Below, piece by piece: positions 34,101-45,300 of a DNA stretch of 64,000 bases. Under the pieces are notes generated by a model. The model ran no database searches. It was not told where the DNA came from and worked only from the letters and a program-made list of their open reading frames with translations. The translations under genes were made by a program, and so were the position numbers. Position 1 is the first letter of the stretch. Each line of letters starts with the position of its first letter. The stretch comes from Apoda limacodes (Eukaryota > Arthropoda > Insecta > Lepidoptera > Limacodidae), in the NCBI GenBank assembly GCA_946406115.1, contig OX291548.1, forward strand, positions 7,242,373-7,306,372, given 5' to 3'.

Positions 34101-37100
34101 ATATGACATATTGGGAGGCCAGGAGCCTGCTGTATCATATGTAATACAGTAGGCTTATATGGGTAAAAAACTAATTAATTATTGAGTGGACAAATTCTTT
34201 ATTCTTACTGACACTTATAAATTATTTTTTGGTATGATATGCTACAAAGCACTCTACATTTAATCAGATATTACACTTAATGCACTTTGCAGGATAAACT
34301 TTGAATCAAGGACGTTTTCTAGTGGGCTGCTTGATTACTAGGTGGCCTTTGTCGTTCAAACTTGAATTCATTGTGATCGAAGATGATCAATCTGGGCCAG
34401 GTTTAGTAGTTTGTTGGATTCTATAATGGCAATAGAAATACAACGTGAAAATGTAATAGTACTGCCATTGTATTTTGATAATAATAACCAAGCATTCTGA
34501 ATAGACATATATATACAACGACAAATCACAGGCATGTTCCATTTTTACCACAAATACTGGTTCCAAAACGAGGATATGTTTTGAATTGAAAGATCAACAC
34601 CACCTATATTTTGATTATACTAGTTAAAAAACTACATAACATAATAAGGTTTGGTTGAAAATCTTTTTTTTTTTGTTGTGAGTTCAGTTTAATTTTATGT
34701 AATGGGTTTACACCAATTTCATAGAGCAAACCGAGACTATGCTGTTATCACTCCACTTAAAAAATATGATCTTATCATTTTATGATAATCATAAATAATC
34801 TCTTCTTCTCATTTCCTTGGTATCGGGTACTTACCAGTTCTATTGTCTCGAATTGACCCTGTCTTACAAACATTTCTTTTGGTCAGTTTAGCAACTTAAG
34901 GCAGCCCAGTAAACAAATTATCTATAAACTAGTGGCCCGTCCCGGCTTTACACAGGTGGACTTTTGTTTCACAACTTTTGGGATAAACGTAGTGTAAATG
35001 TATCATTATTCATGACATAAGTAGTTTTTTTTTTTAAATTACAATTTATATTTATATCCATATACCTGTTTTTATTCTCTAAGTTTTTTTCCTGGAAAAA
35101 AGTCAAAATATTCAATGTCGGTTGCGTACGGAGGTAGCAGGGAGCCGACCGCGCGTATGAGCTGATCACGGCGCGGGGGCGTATACTTTACTATTAGTAT
35201 TTTGTTTAGATTGACATTTTTAAATTCGTAATATCTTTTGAATGGAATCTCCAATTTGAATAATTCAAAAAGTAATTTACAGGTATTGATACAGTCATGA
35301 ATACGAAAATTTGGATAAGGATTAATACAAAGGTATCCATAACATGTTCTAATTTTGGTCGTCATTTCTATCAAATTTTTAAATGTAAAAAGTAATTTTA
35401 GTGACGTAACTACAATAGTTGGACATATGGTATAGCAAAGTTTATTATGGATATTGATACGTTATTTAATATTGTAGAACATTTTGTGAGGGGGTATTTG
35501 AGGAGGTTGTTGAGACTAGTCTCGCTTTCCGGGTAGCGAGATCGTCGTCTGGGGCCGTTAGTACGTTAGTTAGTGGTCGGTCGGGATGATGGTAGCTTGT
35601 GGATTGCACAATTAATCGGTTCGGTGATTTTGTGTATGCTCGAAAAAGCTCTTTAAGATATTGGGGAATCGTGGAGAGCTCGTAGTCCCTGTGTAGGTCC
35701 GCATTCCAGACGAACCAGGAGGCTCTGGAGGCCGCTCTGAGGAAGCGGTTTTGGAGGGTCTGCAATCTATGGAGGTTGCGTTTAGACAACGCATAGACGA
35801 CGCTAGCGTATGCTAGTATGGGGCGGATGCAGAGTCAGCTTATTTCTAAGCAACATCTTACTGTACTTGCCTATCACAGGATATAGACGACCGAGGACAA
35901 AAGCGGCTCGGTCTCAAGCTATTTAGGTGTAATCGCGGAAGCTTAGACGCTTATGCAGGGTCACACTGAGATATTTGGCCTTGCTTTGCCATCACTTATT
36001 GATAACAAAGTATTTCTTTCATTTTGATTAAAATTAGTTTTTAACGAGTGATAGCTGGAGAGACTTTAAAGAATATTAGACTTATTAGAACTTGTAAGAA
36101 TACTATATAACAGAAAGAGATTACTTTTTCTGATCAAGAGTTCTCACAGAAATAGTTATTTTTTGAACCACCATTCCACTTGTGTCATAATGTACATATA
36201 CACTTGACTTGTTTTTTGACACAGAATTACCATGTTGACGCTGTATGGAATAGAGAAGGATAATAGATATTTTGGACCTGATGGAAATTCCCATATGAAT
36301 AGGTTTTCCAGGTGATGAAAAAATTGGGGTGAGTCCCCACAACCTGCCATTCTGATAATGCAAATTGGTAGAGTACACTGATGCTCAGTTGTTATGAATA
36401 TAAATCTAAATGAAAAATGAAAATTTCAGGGTTCCGTAGCGGCGCAACTAGGGATCCCAGAAGTGTCTCCTAAAAACATTAAAAAAAAAGGGTGTATAGG
36501 GACACCACAACCACAATTTTTGACGAAAATTTGACGAATATTTTTTTTCAGAGCCCCAATTTGTACACCCTAACCCTGCAACCCCATTTCCCAGGCTGTT
36601 TTAAGGTCCAATTTTCATTAGGTTCCAATGTCTGTCATTTTATTTTATTTTAAATATATTCTCAATTTTTTTTTCAGAGACCCCATACTAAGACCCTAAC
36701 TGTTACCAGATCAAGCCAAAAAACCTGAAAATATTTTAAGTCCGGTTTTTTTCTCTTGCTTTTAGTTACTCTAACCCTCCACAACCTTTAATCTGTCAGG
36801 CCACAAACAAAGTACAATTAAGGCAAAGCACTGCTAAAAAATATATGATCTTACTTGGATTTATACCACTAGAAACCCCATACTTTCCATAAAGTTTTCT
36901 ATTGTATTTGACAGTCAAATGCGCCAAAATTTTAGGTTCATCATACGGCCGTCTTCCATTTACTAACTTAAAATGAGCATGTGATAAACGGGATATGTTC
37001 CGCTTTTTTTCAATCTCTGCCTCCTTTGCAACAGCCTCATCACCATCATCTAGAAGTACTTGTTCATTTTGTTCTATAATCTCAGCTGATGTAGAAAATC

Positions 37101-37164
37101 GATGAAGAGAACTTGTGTTGTAAAGACTATTTCGTAAATATCTAGTTCGTGCAAGCAAATTCAT
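21930..37164 (-). CDS. GADD45GIP1: GADD45GIP1/CRIF1, mitochondrial large-subunit protein mL64
   Basis: Joined minus-strand exons 37164-36855, 22877-22642 and 22142-21930 give 252 residues (human about 222). The N-terminus is a mitochondrial presequence (Arg/Ser/Leu-rich, no acids in the first ~25 residues). The core YGVSSGINPS-ICWPTKQ spans the first splice junction and matches the GADD45GIP1 hallmark. The last exon carries FKLDPRDERFQEML and a long charged helix. In the known family the protein is a metazoan mitoribosome component near the exit tunnel, needed for insertion of nascent OXPHOS subunits. Intron 1 is 14 kb and filled by retroelements. Intron 2 appears to use a GC donor. It is convergent with CEP78. 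Confidence 0.93.
22642..22877 (-). CDS. GADD45GIP1: GADD45GIP1 exon 2
   Basis: Acceptor caattttag. Two bases complete the Ser codon, then ICWPTKQDIQD. It ends AAG before gcaagt (GC donor). A GT four bases later would break the reading frame into exon 3, and no alternative exon 3 acceptor repairs it. Confidence 0.9.
22993..23135 (+). repeat. tRNA-like sequence framed by an inverted repeat
   Basis: At 23032-23104, tagctcagtagtagag (A box) and ggttcaagtcc (B box) give D-, anticodon- and T-arm-like hairpins. The acceptor ends do not pair and position 33 is C, so it is not a working tRNA. Flanks atcaaagatgtagt and gactgcatctttgat form an inverted repeat. Confidence 0.6.
23136..23870. other. GADD45GIP1 intron 1
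   Basis: A-run-rich sequence; no gene. The stretch around 23655-23740 (cgagatatcgcgaaaaaagt, gatagccggatgac) reads like a dispersed repeat, but I could not pair it inside the window. Confidence 0.35.
23871..24289 (+). repeat. Lepidopteran ggttccgtaccc repeat
   Basis: Starts tttttagggttccgtaccca, contains gtccgtccgtccgtctgtca, gtatctcatgaacca and ggggctcccatacaacaaac, and ends gcgagtccgactcgcacttg. An inverted copy lies at 52228-52645. Confidence 0.85.
24290..24667. other. GADD45GIP1 intron 1, no gene
   Basis: Nothing recognisable apart from an AT-rich 5' flank of the LTR element. Confidence 0.4.
24668..24778 (+). repeat. 5' LTR
   Basis: TGTTATATGTAGG ... TACATACCA, about 90% identical to the 3' copy. 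Shared core: taggtatcacataaaacata and taacactctaagatgtcgtt. It carries AATAAA. Confidence 0.85.
24785..24802 (+). promoter_or_regulatory. Candidate primer-binding site
   Basis: tggtgtcaggtgtgatct lies a few bases after the LTR, where a tRNA-complementary site is expected. I did not identify the tRNA. Confidence 0.45.
24845..25700 (+). pseudogene. gag of the Gypsy element, frameshifted
   Basis: ATG at 24845, with a frame break near 24920, after which NNWREWKKTFDWYLIAS reads in a second frame and later parts in further frames. CCHC-like knuckles lie at about 25598-25640 and 25655-25692, the second split by a frameshift. A GC-rich block (25400-25500) contrasts with the AT-rich remainder. Confidence 0.8.
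25701..28738 (+). pseudogene. pol of the Gypsy element (protease, RT, RNase H, integrase)
   Basis: The protease active site near 25840 reads D-N-G-A where D-T/S-G-A is expected. RT lies at 26127-26447 and 26499-26915 with the FVDD catalytic motif intact at about 26620, but a frame break near 26448 hits the first catalytic Asp block. RNase H is at about 27040-27410 with an in-frame stop near 27172. The integrase zinc segment is at 27690-27830. Its core at 27870-28200 has the DYYSKF, TDNG and AE blocks of the D,D-35-E triad. A GC-rich tail follows at 28370-28500. Confidence 0.88.
29146..29158 (+). promoter_or_regulatory. Polypurine tract
   Basis: aaaaggaaaaaca directly before the 3' LTR, the expected plus-strand primer site. 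Confidence 0.6.
29159..29268 (+). repeat. 3' LTR
   Basis: Begins TGGTATAT and ends ATATACCA, a perfect 8-bp terminal inverted repeat; 110 bp. Confidence 0.88.
29470..32880 (+). mobile_element. Non-LTR retrotransposon (LINE), near full length, decayed
   Basis: ORF1 (29488-30332, frameshift at ~29900) has a long coiled coil and a basic RNA-binding-like second half. ORF2 starts near 30423 with an endonuclease-like FYYTNIRSLVKPGKLDEI. RT motifs at 31461-32339 include SSAGIDGISVKVI, NYRPISVLP and FIDLKKAFDTV. A frameshift at ~32285 precedes the GVPQGS motif, and the FADD part of the palm is deleted. The ORF end (MYNTLPKTI) survives at 32530 and AATAAATA at about 32860 marks the 3' end. The lineage is uncertain (Jockey/CR1-like). 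Confidence 0.85.
32881..33609. other. GADD45GIP1 intron 1, no gene
   Basis: AT-rich. A GC-richer patch at 33015-33135 is bounded by agactagtgcgcg and cgcactagaaaa, possibly a small hairpin element. Otherwise nothing is recognised. Confidence 0.35.
33614..33960. mobile_element. piggyBac-type MITE, 347 bp, TTAA target sites
   Basis: Terminal inverted repeats (GAGAATACAATTCGCAGCGC left; complement GAGGATACGATTCGCGGCGC right), about 29 bp with few mismatches. It is flanked by TTAA at 33610-33613 and 33961-33964, the hallmark target of piggyBac transposases. No coding sequence. A degenerate copy lies at about 48005-48400. Confidence 0.85.
33965..35465. other. GADD45GIP1 intron 1
   Basis: No gene. 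At 34930, actagtggcccgtcccggct opens a repeat of a type common in insects. A GC-rich block sits at 35120-35190. A short hairpin (cctgctgtatcat/taatacagtagg) is at 34127-34154. Confidence 0.4.
35466..35990 (-). pseudogene. Jockey-like LINE, ORF2 C-terminus
   Basis: Minus strand encodes NLHRLQTLQNRFLRAASRA and YELSTIPQYLKELFRAY, typical of the Jockey RT C-terminus. Upstream fragments (ILAYASVVYALSK) are in frame-broken sequence to about 35990. No RT catalytic core remains. Confidence 0.85.
35991..36795. other. GADD45GIP1 intron 1, repeat-derived
   Basis: Contains agggttccgtagcggcgcaa and a gccccaatttgtacacccta block that recurs near 60690 and 63530 (gcgccccctgttgtacacct; gtgccccattttgtacaccc), so it belongs to a dispersed family. 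No gene. Confidence 0.45.
36855..37164 (-). CDS. GADD45GIP1: GADD45GIP1 exon 1
   Basis: ATG at 37164; 103 codons plus one base before gtaaga. Presequence MNLLARTRYLRNSLYNTSSL, then an acidic linker and HLTVKYNRKLYGKYGVSSG, the conserved block before ICWPT. Confidence 0.94.
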
Positions 37165-37489
37165 TTCAAATATTACAAAAACAAGCTTTTCTTGACTAAA
37201 TTCAGAGTTTTGGTCAAAAAGTTGAATAATATATACTATATAATTTGTGAATAATATTGATAGGGGTTTTGTAGTTCTTCTTTCTTTCTTTTCTTAAAGA
37301 ATGGCAGTCATACTACTTCTAAGTATATTTTGCCAGCGTCATGTCTGAGAAACTATATCAGTTCGAACACTTTTAAGCCACGATCAATCAGAAAATCTGA
37401 AACAAACAACAAACTAACTACAAACTAATATAAAATGAGTTAATATAACACAAAGAAAAAGGTACAATGACATATGTTACATGAGCATA
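37165..37489. other. Upstream region of GADD45GIP1
   Basis: Probable promoter/5'UTR area, no clear motif. atggcagtcatactacttct...gccagcgtcatgt at about 37302 resembles a segment at about 55795-55840, so part is repetitive. Confidence 0.4.
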
Positions 37490-38062
37490 TTACAAACTTA
37501 TATTATTATCATTAATAAAAATCCAAAATGCTTGCAAAATTTTTTTAGACAAGATACATAATAAGTAAGAAATATTTACAGGAAACTGAATTACTTGTAT
37601 TAAAATTAGTGAATTTAAAAACTTGGTACGCTTATATAATGGACAAGAAAAAAATATATGATTTAAGTCTCCAATCTCTAAGCCGCATTCGCAAATAGAA
37701 GAGTCCCTAACATGAATTTTATTTAAGAACGCTGGAGAGCTACAAAATCCTAACCTCATTCTACATATTGTAGATGTAAATTTTTTATTAAATTTAAATT
37801 TAAAAAACCAGGGTTTCACAGGAATTTTAGATTGAATTTTAAAATATGAGTAATTACGGAGATGTCCTATACTTTCCCAATCCTTACTCCAAGTTTTTCT
37901 CAGTAACACCTTTGGAAGAGCAATAAGGTCATGGGGATAATTAATAAAGGTGTCCCTATCTCCACATAAGACAGCCTCCTTTGCACATACGTCAGCCCTC
38001 TCATTACGAGATATACCAACATGGCCTGGGATCCAGGCCAAAAAGGTTTTGTAGTTATGTGG
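37490..38062 (-). mobile_element. 5'-truncated LINE with RNase H domain
   Basis: Encodes the end of an RNase H (AWIPGHVGISRNERAD, with the terminal catalytic Asp) and the downstream Cys-rich segment (CECGLEIGDLNHIFFSCPLY) of LINE ORF2 proteins of I/Jockey-related clades. It is open for 183 codons, so it is fairly young. Sequence before it is unrelated, consistent with 5' truncation. Confidence 0.88.
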
Positions 38063-38786
38063 TTATAAACAAGAAGCAGTGTTGCCAAATGGCTATCAGG
38101 TATTTGCCCAATAAAAAGGGCTAAATTGCTATTTTAACAATAATTAGTAAAAGAAGTGGTTTTTATAAACTATTTTTTATATATTTACTTACTAAATATA
38201 TGTTCCTACTATTAAAGTATGTACAGCCTTATATTGTTAATATAAGACAGAGACAAAATCGTAGATGCATTTTGAAAAAGATTGGAAGTGAAGCGGCCAC
38301 CTATTCAAAAAAGACAGGTACTCTGGTCTCTGAGTTTAGACTGATGAATTTGAGCGTGTGCAGTCCGCTTGGGTGCGTTTAGTTTTTTTTCAGATATAGT
38401 TAGTTAGACTACATATGATTGGGCTAGGGGCTAAATAAATATATTGAGATCTGAAAAAGCAAATGGGCTAGATCTAGCCCCGAAAGGGCCAAATTTGCAT
38501 CACTGTTAAGAAGCTTATATATTGATGGGTTATTAGTCCTGGGGGTCATTCAAAAACCGACGTAAGTCGCGTAGAGTTATTTATGACTCGTACCGTTCAA
38601 AAACTAACTGAGTTCAAACCATCGATATGAAAAAACAATAGATATGTCCAAAAAGCACCGGCAGGCTAGCCGCCCATAGTCTAATTTTTAGACTATGTTG
38701 AGTAGCGCATCGATTTGACGCAACAAACACAAGGTCACCCTCGGCGAGTGAACATCTAAAGATATTTTGTTTGTTTTATTTCAATA

Positions 38787-38831
38787 ATGTCGTATTGTGC
38801 TGTAAAAAGTTGTAAAAACTATAAAAAAAAG
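38787..38831 (+). CDS. Possible THAP-domain first exon
   Basis: ATG followed by MSYCAVKSCKNYKKK, which resembles the first Cys pair of a THAP zinc finger, then a good donor (gtaaat). No second exon with the remaining Cys/His and FP-W residues is visible, so this may be a relic of a THAP-type transposase or chance. Confidence 0.25.
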
Positions 38832-39589
38832 GTAAATAAGAGTTCCAGCGACGTAACTTAACACACTTTAGTATTATTTTTTCATAAATAACCGATTTAC
38901 TTTAATTTATAATAAATTACTTTAATAGAGGTGCACTATTTTTATCGAAATCATGTTAGTCATCACTGTAATCTTGTTCATAAAAAGTGTTATTTTTTCA
39001 ATTTCATGGCATAATTTTAAACCTTTCTTTTTATTTGTGATAAAAAAAATAAATTACACTTGAACTGTGACTGTTTTTCAAGATTGTTAGGATATCGTTT
39101 CATAAATTGACAACAAAAATAAATCGAAGACAATAAAGTACCTCACCTCTATTTGAGTAGAAATTGTTGTGGAGTATTTATTTCGAAAAATTATTGACCT
39201 AATCTAAACCGTATTACAATGACATAAAGAATAAATTAAATATCTGATGCGCCATCTATCCGTGAGTAGCTAAACTAATATCTATATCGCTTAGCGAAAT
39301 AGCTTAATTTGCTTAGTGTTGTACGCATGAGATAAAAATATCGATGTTTTTTACCCGTTGTGATCAATTTACACCTGTGGAAATGAAGTGAATTGATGCT
39401 TGTAGTCAATGGAATGTTTTAGGGTTTCGTTCAAAATTTCAATAGCGTTCGAATAATTAAATTATTTTTAAAAAGTTAAATAATTCTGTCAACCTGTGGG
39501 TACAATCAGTTAAATGAAGATTTAATTATACATTTTAACGCGCTTATTTAATGCATAATACATCTAAAAATACTGCTTTTCATCCGAAT

Positions 39590-39885
39590 AATATTTTAAA
39601 TGCGAAAGTTTGGATGTTTGTTACTCAATCACGCGTCAACCACTGGACGGAGCGGGATGAAACTTGGCACACATTAAGGTTTAGTCCTGGAATAGAAAGA
39701 AAATAGGCTATTTTTTTATCCCGGAAAATTCACAAGTCCCCACTTTTTACAAATTCCACTTGTACGAACTACAGCTTTACATAGCAAACTTTCATAGTAC
39801 CATCAAGGAGTTTCCGTAAAAATTTCCCGCCGATAAACAGTTAATTTAGGGCGGGTGGAGCCGCTGGGCAAAATCTAGTCAGTAA
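39590..39885 (+). repeat. Dispersed repeat (gcgaaagtttgg-atgtttgttact family)
   Basis: Contains atgcgaaagtttggatgttt, cggagcgggatgaaacttgg and a gcgggtggagccgctgggca end. A reverse copy occurs at 49745-50065. Confidence 0.7.
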
Positions 39886-40094
39886 GAAACTATTGTATAA
39901 TATTGTGTAAAATGAGCTTTCCTGTGATTTATAGAAGTTTTTCGTTGTTTTATTTAATATACAGTATGATGGACTTGAATAATGTGTTTATTTCGCTTTT
40001 ATGTTATGTGATTGTTAACTTTTGCATGCTTTTGCGAGACTTCTTAACGTCTGGAAAATAATACAACGAGTAGTGTATGTGGAATAAAACCTAT

Positions 40095-40370
40095 AACTAG
40101 CTTTTGCCTGCTGCTCTGACTGCACTAAATTTGGTTATCAGTGTTAATTTCTACGGAAACTTCTTTTTTTAGAAAGAAAGTTTGCAATAGCAAGCTACAG
40201 CTGAAGCTATAATTCGTCCGTGTGTAATTTGGTTATAGTTATTTCTACGGGTACTTTGGACTTCTCGGTATTTTATACTATCTCTGGGCCAAATTTTAGG
40301 TTTATATGATGCTCTCGGGCGTTGTAAAGGAAGAACAAACAAACTTTTACATTTATTTTATAATAGTATA
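40095..40370 (-). repeat. Fragments of dispersed repeats
   Basis: Starts ctagcttttgcctgctgctc and includes atttctacgg-actt blocks; mosaic of the two families above. Confidence 0.45.
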
Positions 40371-41053
40371 GTAAGTATAGATTATTTTTCAAATTTCAAA
40401 TCATATTATTAAATTGAATTAAATTAAAACTCATATTATTTATTATTTTTATGATAAAACTTTTAGCGTTCATCTATATATTTTCATGCCATGAATCAAA
40501 TTCGATAAAACGAAAGCTTACGGCAAAGTTTAAATTTTGAACTAATTTAGCCGTTTTAACGTAATGCGTGTTCAAACAAAGTTAAGTTAAAGCATAAAGG
40601 TACAAGTAAGGTAAGGTAAAGTATATCTATATTCCAACTATGTACTATATAAATCACAATATTATTTCGCCAGTTTAATTAACGATTTTATAGATTCAGA
40701 ATGATTTTACTACCGATAATATAAAAATATGTGTTGATAGTTAGTTAGGACTTTGAATTTTCCAAAGATATTTTTGATCATCAAGCATCATAGTAATCTA
40801 TCGATAATTTTGTTCATATCGCCACAGGAACAACACTGGGTCTAATGTAAAATTAAAGTACTGCTACTCATCACAAGATGTCACTAGTGTCAACGTGTAA
40901 GCCTTATGTAATGAACATAAGGCTTAAATTGGAATAAAAATTCTGACTTTCTTGCCCCACTTCACCTACTCCACCCCCGCTATCAACGGCTACGCCGGTT
41001 TCCGAACCACAGTGTCATGTTACCATATCAATTGTTTTTTCATATCGATGGTT

Positions 41054-42206
41054 CCAACCCGATGCCTTTCAAAAACGTGTAGAGTTATTATACTAGTGTT
41101 GACTCAAGTGAACCGTACTTAAAGGGGTTCGACGGTGTTGATATTTGATAAGAAAGGTCAAAACAATATTTCGGAATTAAGATACAAATTATTGTATTAT
41201 TAATATTCTTTGTTTTATAATACTTTTCAATTACTTGTATTCATATTCATAGAAACACTTCATGTTTTTAAACTTGAAAAATTATACAAAAGTTTTTTAG
41301 TGTTTGCCCAATACTAATAGGGGCATAATCTTGTCAAAAAAAAAATATCAACACCCACGCAACAAATATAAATGTTTTGTGATAAAGTTAAGATGGGTAC
41401 CCTGTATTTGTTTATGGTTGGTTAGTTTTAGGAAATACCCTGAATTTGTCTTAGCTATTATGTACGTCACCAAAAGGATGCATTAAAGTGATAAGTATAC
41501 ACTTTACCTATCTACTTTTAATTATAACTACGAACTGCCACTAGATAAATATCTACATTATACTAACTTTGTTGATTTCTTTCACTTTAGTTTTGTACTT
41601 CTTCTGTAGACAATAGTTTTAAAGGCAATGTTTCTGTGACCAAAATGTTGTAAAACATGAAATATATACTCGAATTCTGCGTAGCTTTTGTGTCTCTTCC
41701 AGTCCGGAAAGCGGATAGGTACTACCTACACGACTCACGTAGCAAACACCCTATGATGATTAATGATAATTGTAGTAACTCATTAGCTTTTGGGGTTTTT
41801 TTCAAGTAGGTACGCAAATAAATAAAACTAAATTTTTATTGTGTTTAAAGCGATATTTTGGCTTGTGGGCTACTTTAGGCTATAGCAGCTACATATCGGC
41901 TACATTAAGCTACTTAAGCTGTGAAAAATAGCGACGCGATAGGGCCTACAATCCTACATCGTATATAAGTATCTTGGATTCTTGGGTCCTACCACACAGA
42001 GTACCTACTTTATATATCCTACCCTACGTTGTTGACAACACTGCCACTTGTCCACATACATTACATATCATATTATTATCTGTGGTCCACCCACATTCTT
42101 TTAGAATTTAGTCTGTGATGTGACAAATTTTATTTGTGATACACCTATTACCTGTGTGAAACACAGAACCGCATTTGCAATTCGTTTGTCGAATTTTTTG
42201 AAAGTC
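41054..42206. other. Upstream region of Clc
   Basis: No gene. The 5'UTR and promoter probably lie at about 41980-42206; no clear TATA or initiator could be assigned. Confidence 0.4.
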
Positions 42207-42372
42207 ATGGATGATTTCGGAGATAATTTTGTTCAGCCTGAAGTAGATCCTGCGGCCGAATTTTTAGCTCGTGAGCAGAACCAGTTGGCAGGACTTGAAG
42301 ACGAGTTGGAAACAAGTGTTCCGCCTCCTGCAGTCTCCTCAACAAATGATAATGATTTTGAAGACTTCGTTG
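42207..42372 (+). CDS. Clc: Clc exon 1 (coding)
   Basis: ATG at 42207 chosen because MDDFGDN is the conserved start. An upstream in-frame extension lacks family similarity. Donor gtaagc, phase 1. Confidence 0.95.
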
Positions 42373-45300
42373 GTAAGCGCTTGTTGGACCAAACTATAGG
42401 TTCCTAAATAAGTTGAAAATCTTGGTCAAAGTATTAAAAAGGGAGTGCACATCCCCCTGAATACGCCAATGGGCGTATTAATTTTTTTAGCGTTCGAATC
42501 CTACGAAATATGTTCTTTTTACCTAACAAATAGGTATATGGTTAATGGGACACATCTTCTTATGCATTGCTAGCATAAGATTTGTATGGCAGGGATCATA
42601 GTAGAAATATTCTTAATTTCAATATTGAGATAATTCAATAATTTCAATTTTCCTATTAGAAGTACCCAATGCAGCTACATTTGAGGCAAATAGTCTACTA
42701 GACGAGGAACCTACCATTACATCTGTCTTCAAGCAAGAAAGAGAGGAGCCAGAAAAAATTAAACTGTGGAGGGAGGAACAAAAGAAAAGATTGCAGGAAA
42801 AAGGTAAGCATCCTTTTTCTGTCTCTTTTTCATAAATTAAAATCCATTGTTTTTATAAACCATTAAGGATGAAGGCATGCATACATGCATATTTCCATCA
42901 AATCGAGACCAATGTTGAGCATGCCCTTCATCTATAAGGCTGTTCTCCTTGAAGTCGATAGGAAAGTGTTCATTGGAATCCAACAACAAGATTACCTCAA
43001 TATTAATATTATAACTGTAGTAGGGACCAATTTTGATTGACTTGTAAATTTTAACTTTGTTTAGTTCTTTTTTAATTTGGAGTGTAATAATAATTTATTA
43101 TATAGCTATCAATGTATGAATGAATACAAGGTAATAATGATAATTAAGTCGCATTCACACATTTGATTTTTAATGTTCCGTATCCAATAGTAAAAAGAAA
43201 TCCTTTGGTGGGACTTCGGTTTCTGTCTGTATAACACAACAGCTGTAATCAACTACTACAAATTCTATCAAGCCTCGTTCCATCCAGTATTGTTGTGTAT
43301 AAAGGAAGGAAGTACCTAAGTTTTATAACAAAATACACAAACAAAACAAAATACTCTGAAGAAAGTGTCACTACGGCAAGTAGTTGTCATATTATAAAAC
43401 GCACATTACAATTTTTTTTTTTAATTATTTTCATGTTACAACAATGTTTACAGCACTGAGTCATTGCTAAAATTGTACAAAAAATTATTGTTCCCTCCGA
43501 CCTTATATGTAATAAAACCTGAAATAACTCGGACTGATAGATGTTTTACCAACCTTTATTTTTATTTAGTAAGGAATAGTTTTAAATAGTATCATTATTT
43601 GTAATATATATTTCTATTGTGCAAATAAATTATAAGTTGATTAATAGTAAAAAAAAAATAGTACTTTACATGAAAAATATTTTTAGAGTAATCATAGAAA
43701 TCTTTTTCCCTAGGATCCTCAGTGCGCAAGTTGGACTTGCTCTTGACAGGTTTTTTTAATTTCAAAGCGCTTTCCCTCTCCTTGTATGCTGCACTACTTT
43801 GAGTATTAAGTAAATTAAACGATTATTATTTTTTGTAGAAGACAATTCAAAACTTTCTCCTTTATAATAATTATAACAACTATTAATAACAGATGAGGAA
43901 GAAGAAAAGAAAAAAGAAGAGTGGCTGAAAATTGCTAAGAAAGAGTTAGAAGACTGGTACAAAGCTCACGATGAGCAAATTGCAAAGACTAAAGCTGCTA
44001 ACAGGTATTATTAAAAATATTATTTATATCATTGTATGGTTCTTTGTCATAGTTCTATCTAATATATCTATAATACTAACTAGCTTTTGCCCGTGGTTTC
44101 ACCCGCTCTAAATTTGGTTATCAGCGTAGGATTTCAACAGCAACTCCCCAATTATAGAAAAAAAACGAATCAGACGTTTTCAAGTACCTATGTTCTTCCC
44201 CGGGACACAAATTATCTCCATGCCATATTTCATCTTAATTGGTACAGCGGTTTAAGCGTGAAAAGGTAATAGACAGACAGAGTAGTGTTGTGTTCCTGGC
44301 AGTGAGTAAGGTTGCCAGAGCTCTTTGAGAATCGCTGCGCGGACAGCGGAGGACCGGCGATGCTTGTTGCTGTCATTGGCGTAGATGCAGCATGCTGGTA
44401 CGGCAGTCAGGGAGACCTGATGAAACGGCTGCCCGCTTGCCTCCCGCAGGTTGAAGGGGTTCCCGAACCCAGGGATTACTTAATCTCCGCCTTGGGAGGC
44501 TTATCCGCCAACCTGTGTAAAGTCTCTGAAGTAGTAGTAATGCCGGAGAAGGAAACCGGAGTGGACCCGGCTACTACAACAGAGGGGGATCAGGGGCCCT
44601 CCGCCCGCCGTGCAGGCAACCGTATTATCTGTGCCGAGCTTTGGCAGTTCTAGCACCGCACCTTTTGTCCTCTAAGCTGTCTAAGCAGTGAATATTTATG
44701 CAGCATATTTAGTATATGTAACTTCTTTGAAAAATGTAAAAAAAAATAAAGAGTTTTTTCGGCGGCCGGTCCATCCATATCTTATGTGGACTTTTGTAAT
44801 ATTAGGGGTATTCACGCAAATCTTATCACCACATCTGTTCACCACCATCTGGAGACTGCGCAGCCGACCATTCTTTTTCTACCGGAGACGCAGATATCCT
44901 GCCCGGCCGATACATCATACCTTGATTATACCGGCTACAAATTTGAGCACAATTTTGTGAGTCGTGCCGGTGTGTGTATGTTCCTCCAGGAGGATATCTG
45001 CTGTCGCCGCCTTCATAGCCTTGAAGACGGGGACCTGTCGATATTGTGTATTGTGGGTGTGCGTAGATCACGGCGGCCACACTCGTTTCCCTGCGTGCCT
45101 ATGCAGGTCTCATAGTGGTGACACGGACGAGGCTCTACTCTTCACGCACCTGAGTTGACGACTGACGAAATTCTAGAGCAATATCCCACAGCAGAACTAG
45201 TTATTTTGTGCGCCATCGTGGGTGGTTCAGTTCTCGAACCAATAACTACGCAGGGATATCTGCTCATGAATTTGCTCTGACCTATGGATTCTCTCAGCTA

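Larger units (their letters stand above)
38617..41053. repeat. 2.4-kb segment bounded by a 30-bp inverted repeat
   Basis: 38617-38646 and the complement of 41024-41053 match at 29 of 30 positions (core CATCGATATGAAAAAACAAT). Outer flanks share tcaaaaac and gtagagttatt in direct orientation. Possibly subterminal repeats of a decayed DNA transposon; no transposase is readable. Confidence 0.65.

Noticed and set aside
44312..44653. 113-codon ORF as a host gene
   Set aside because: Lies in the 5' leader of the LINE and is followed in order by endonuclease and RT.
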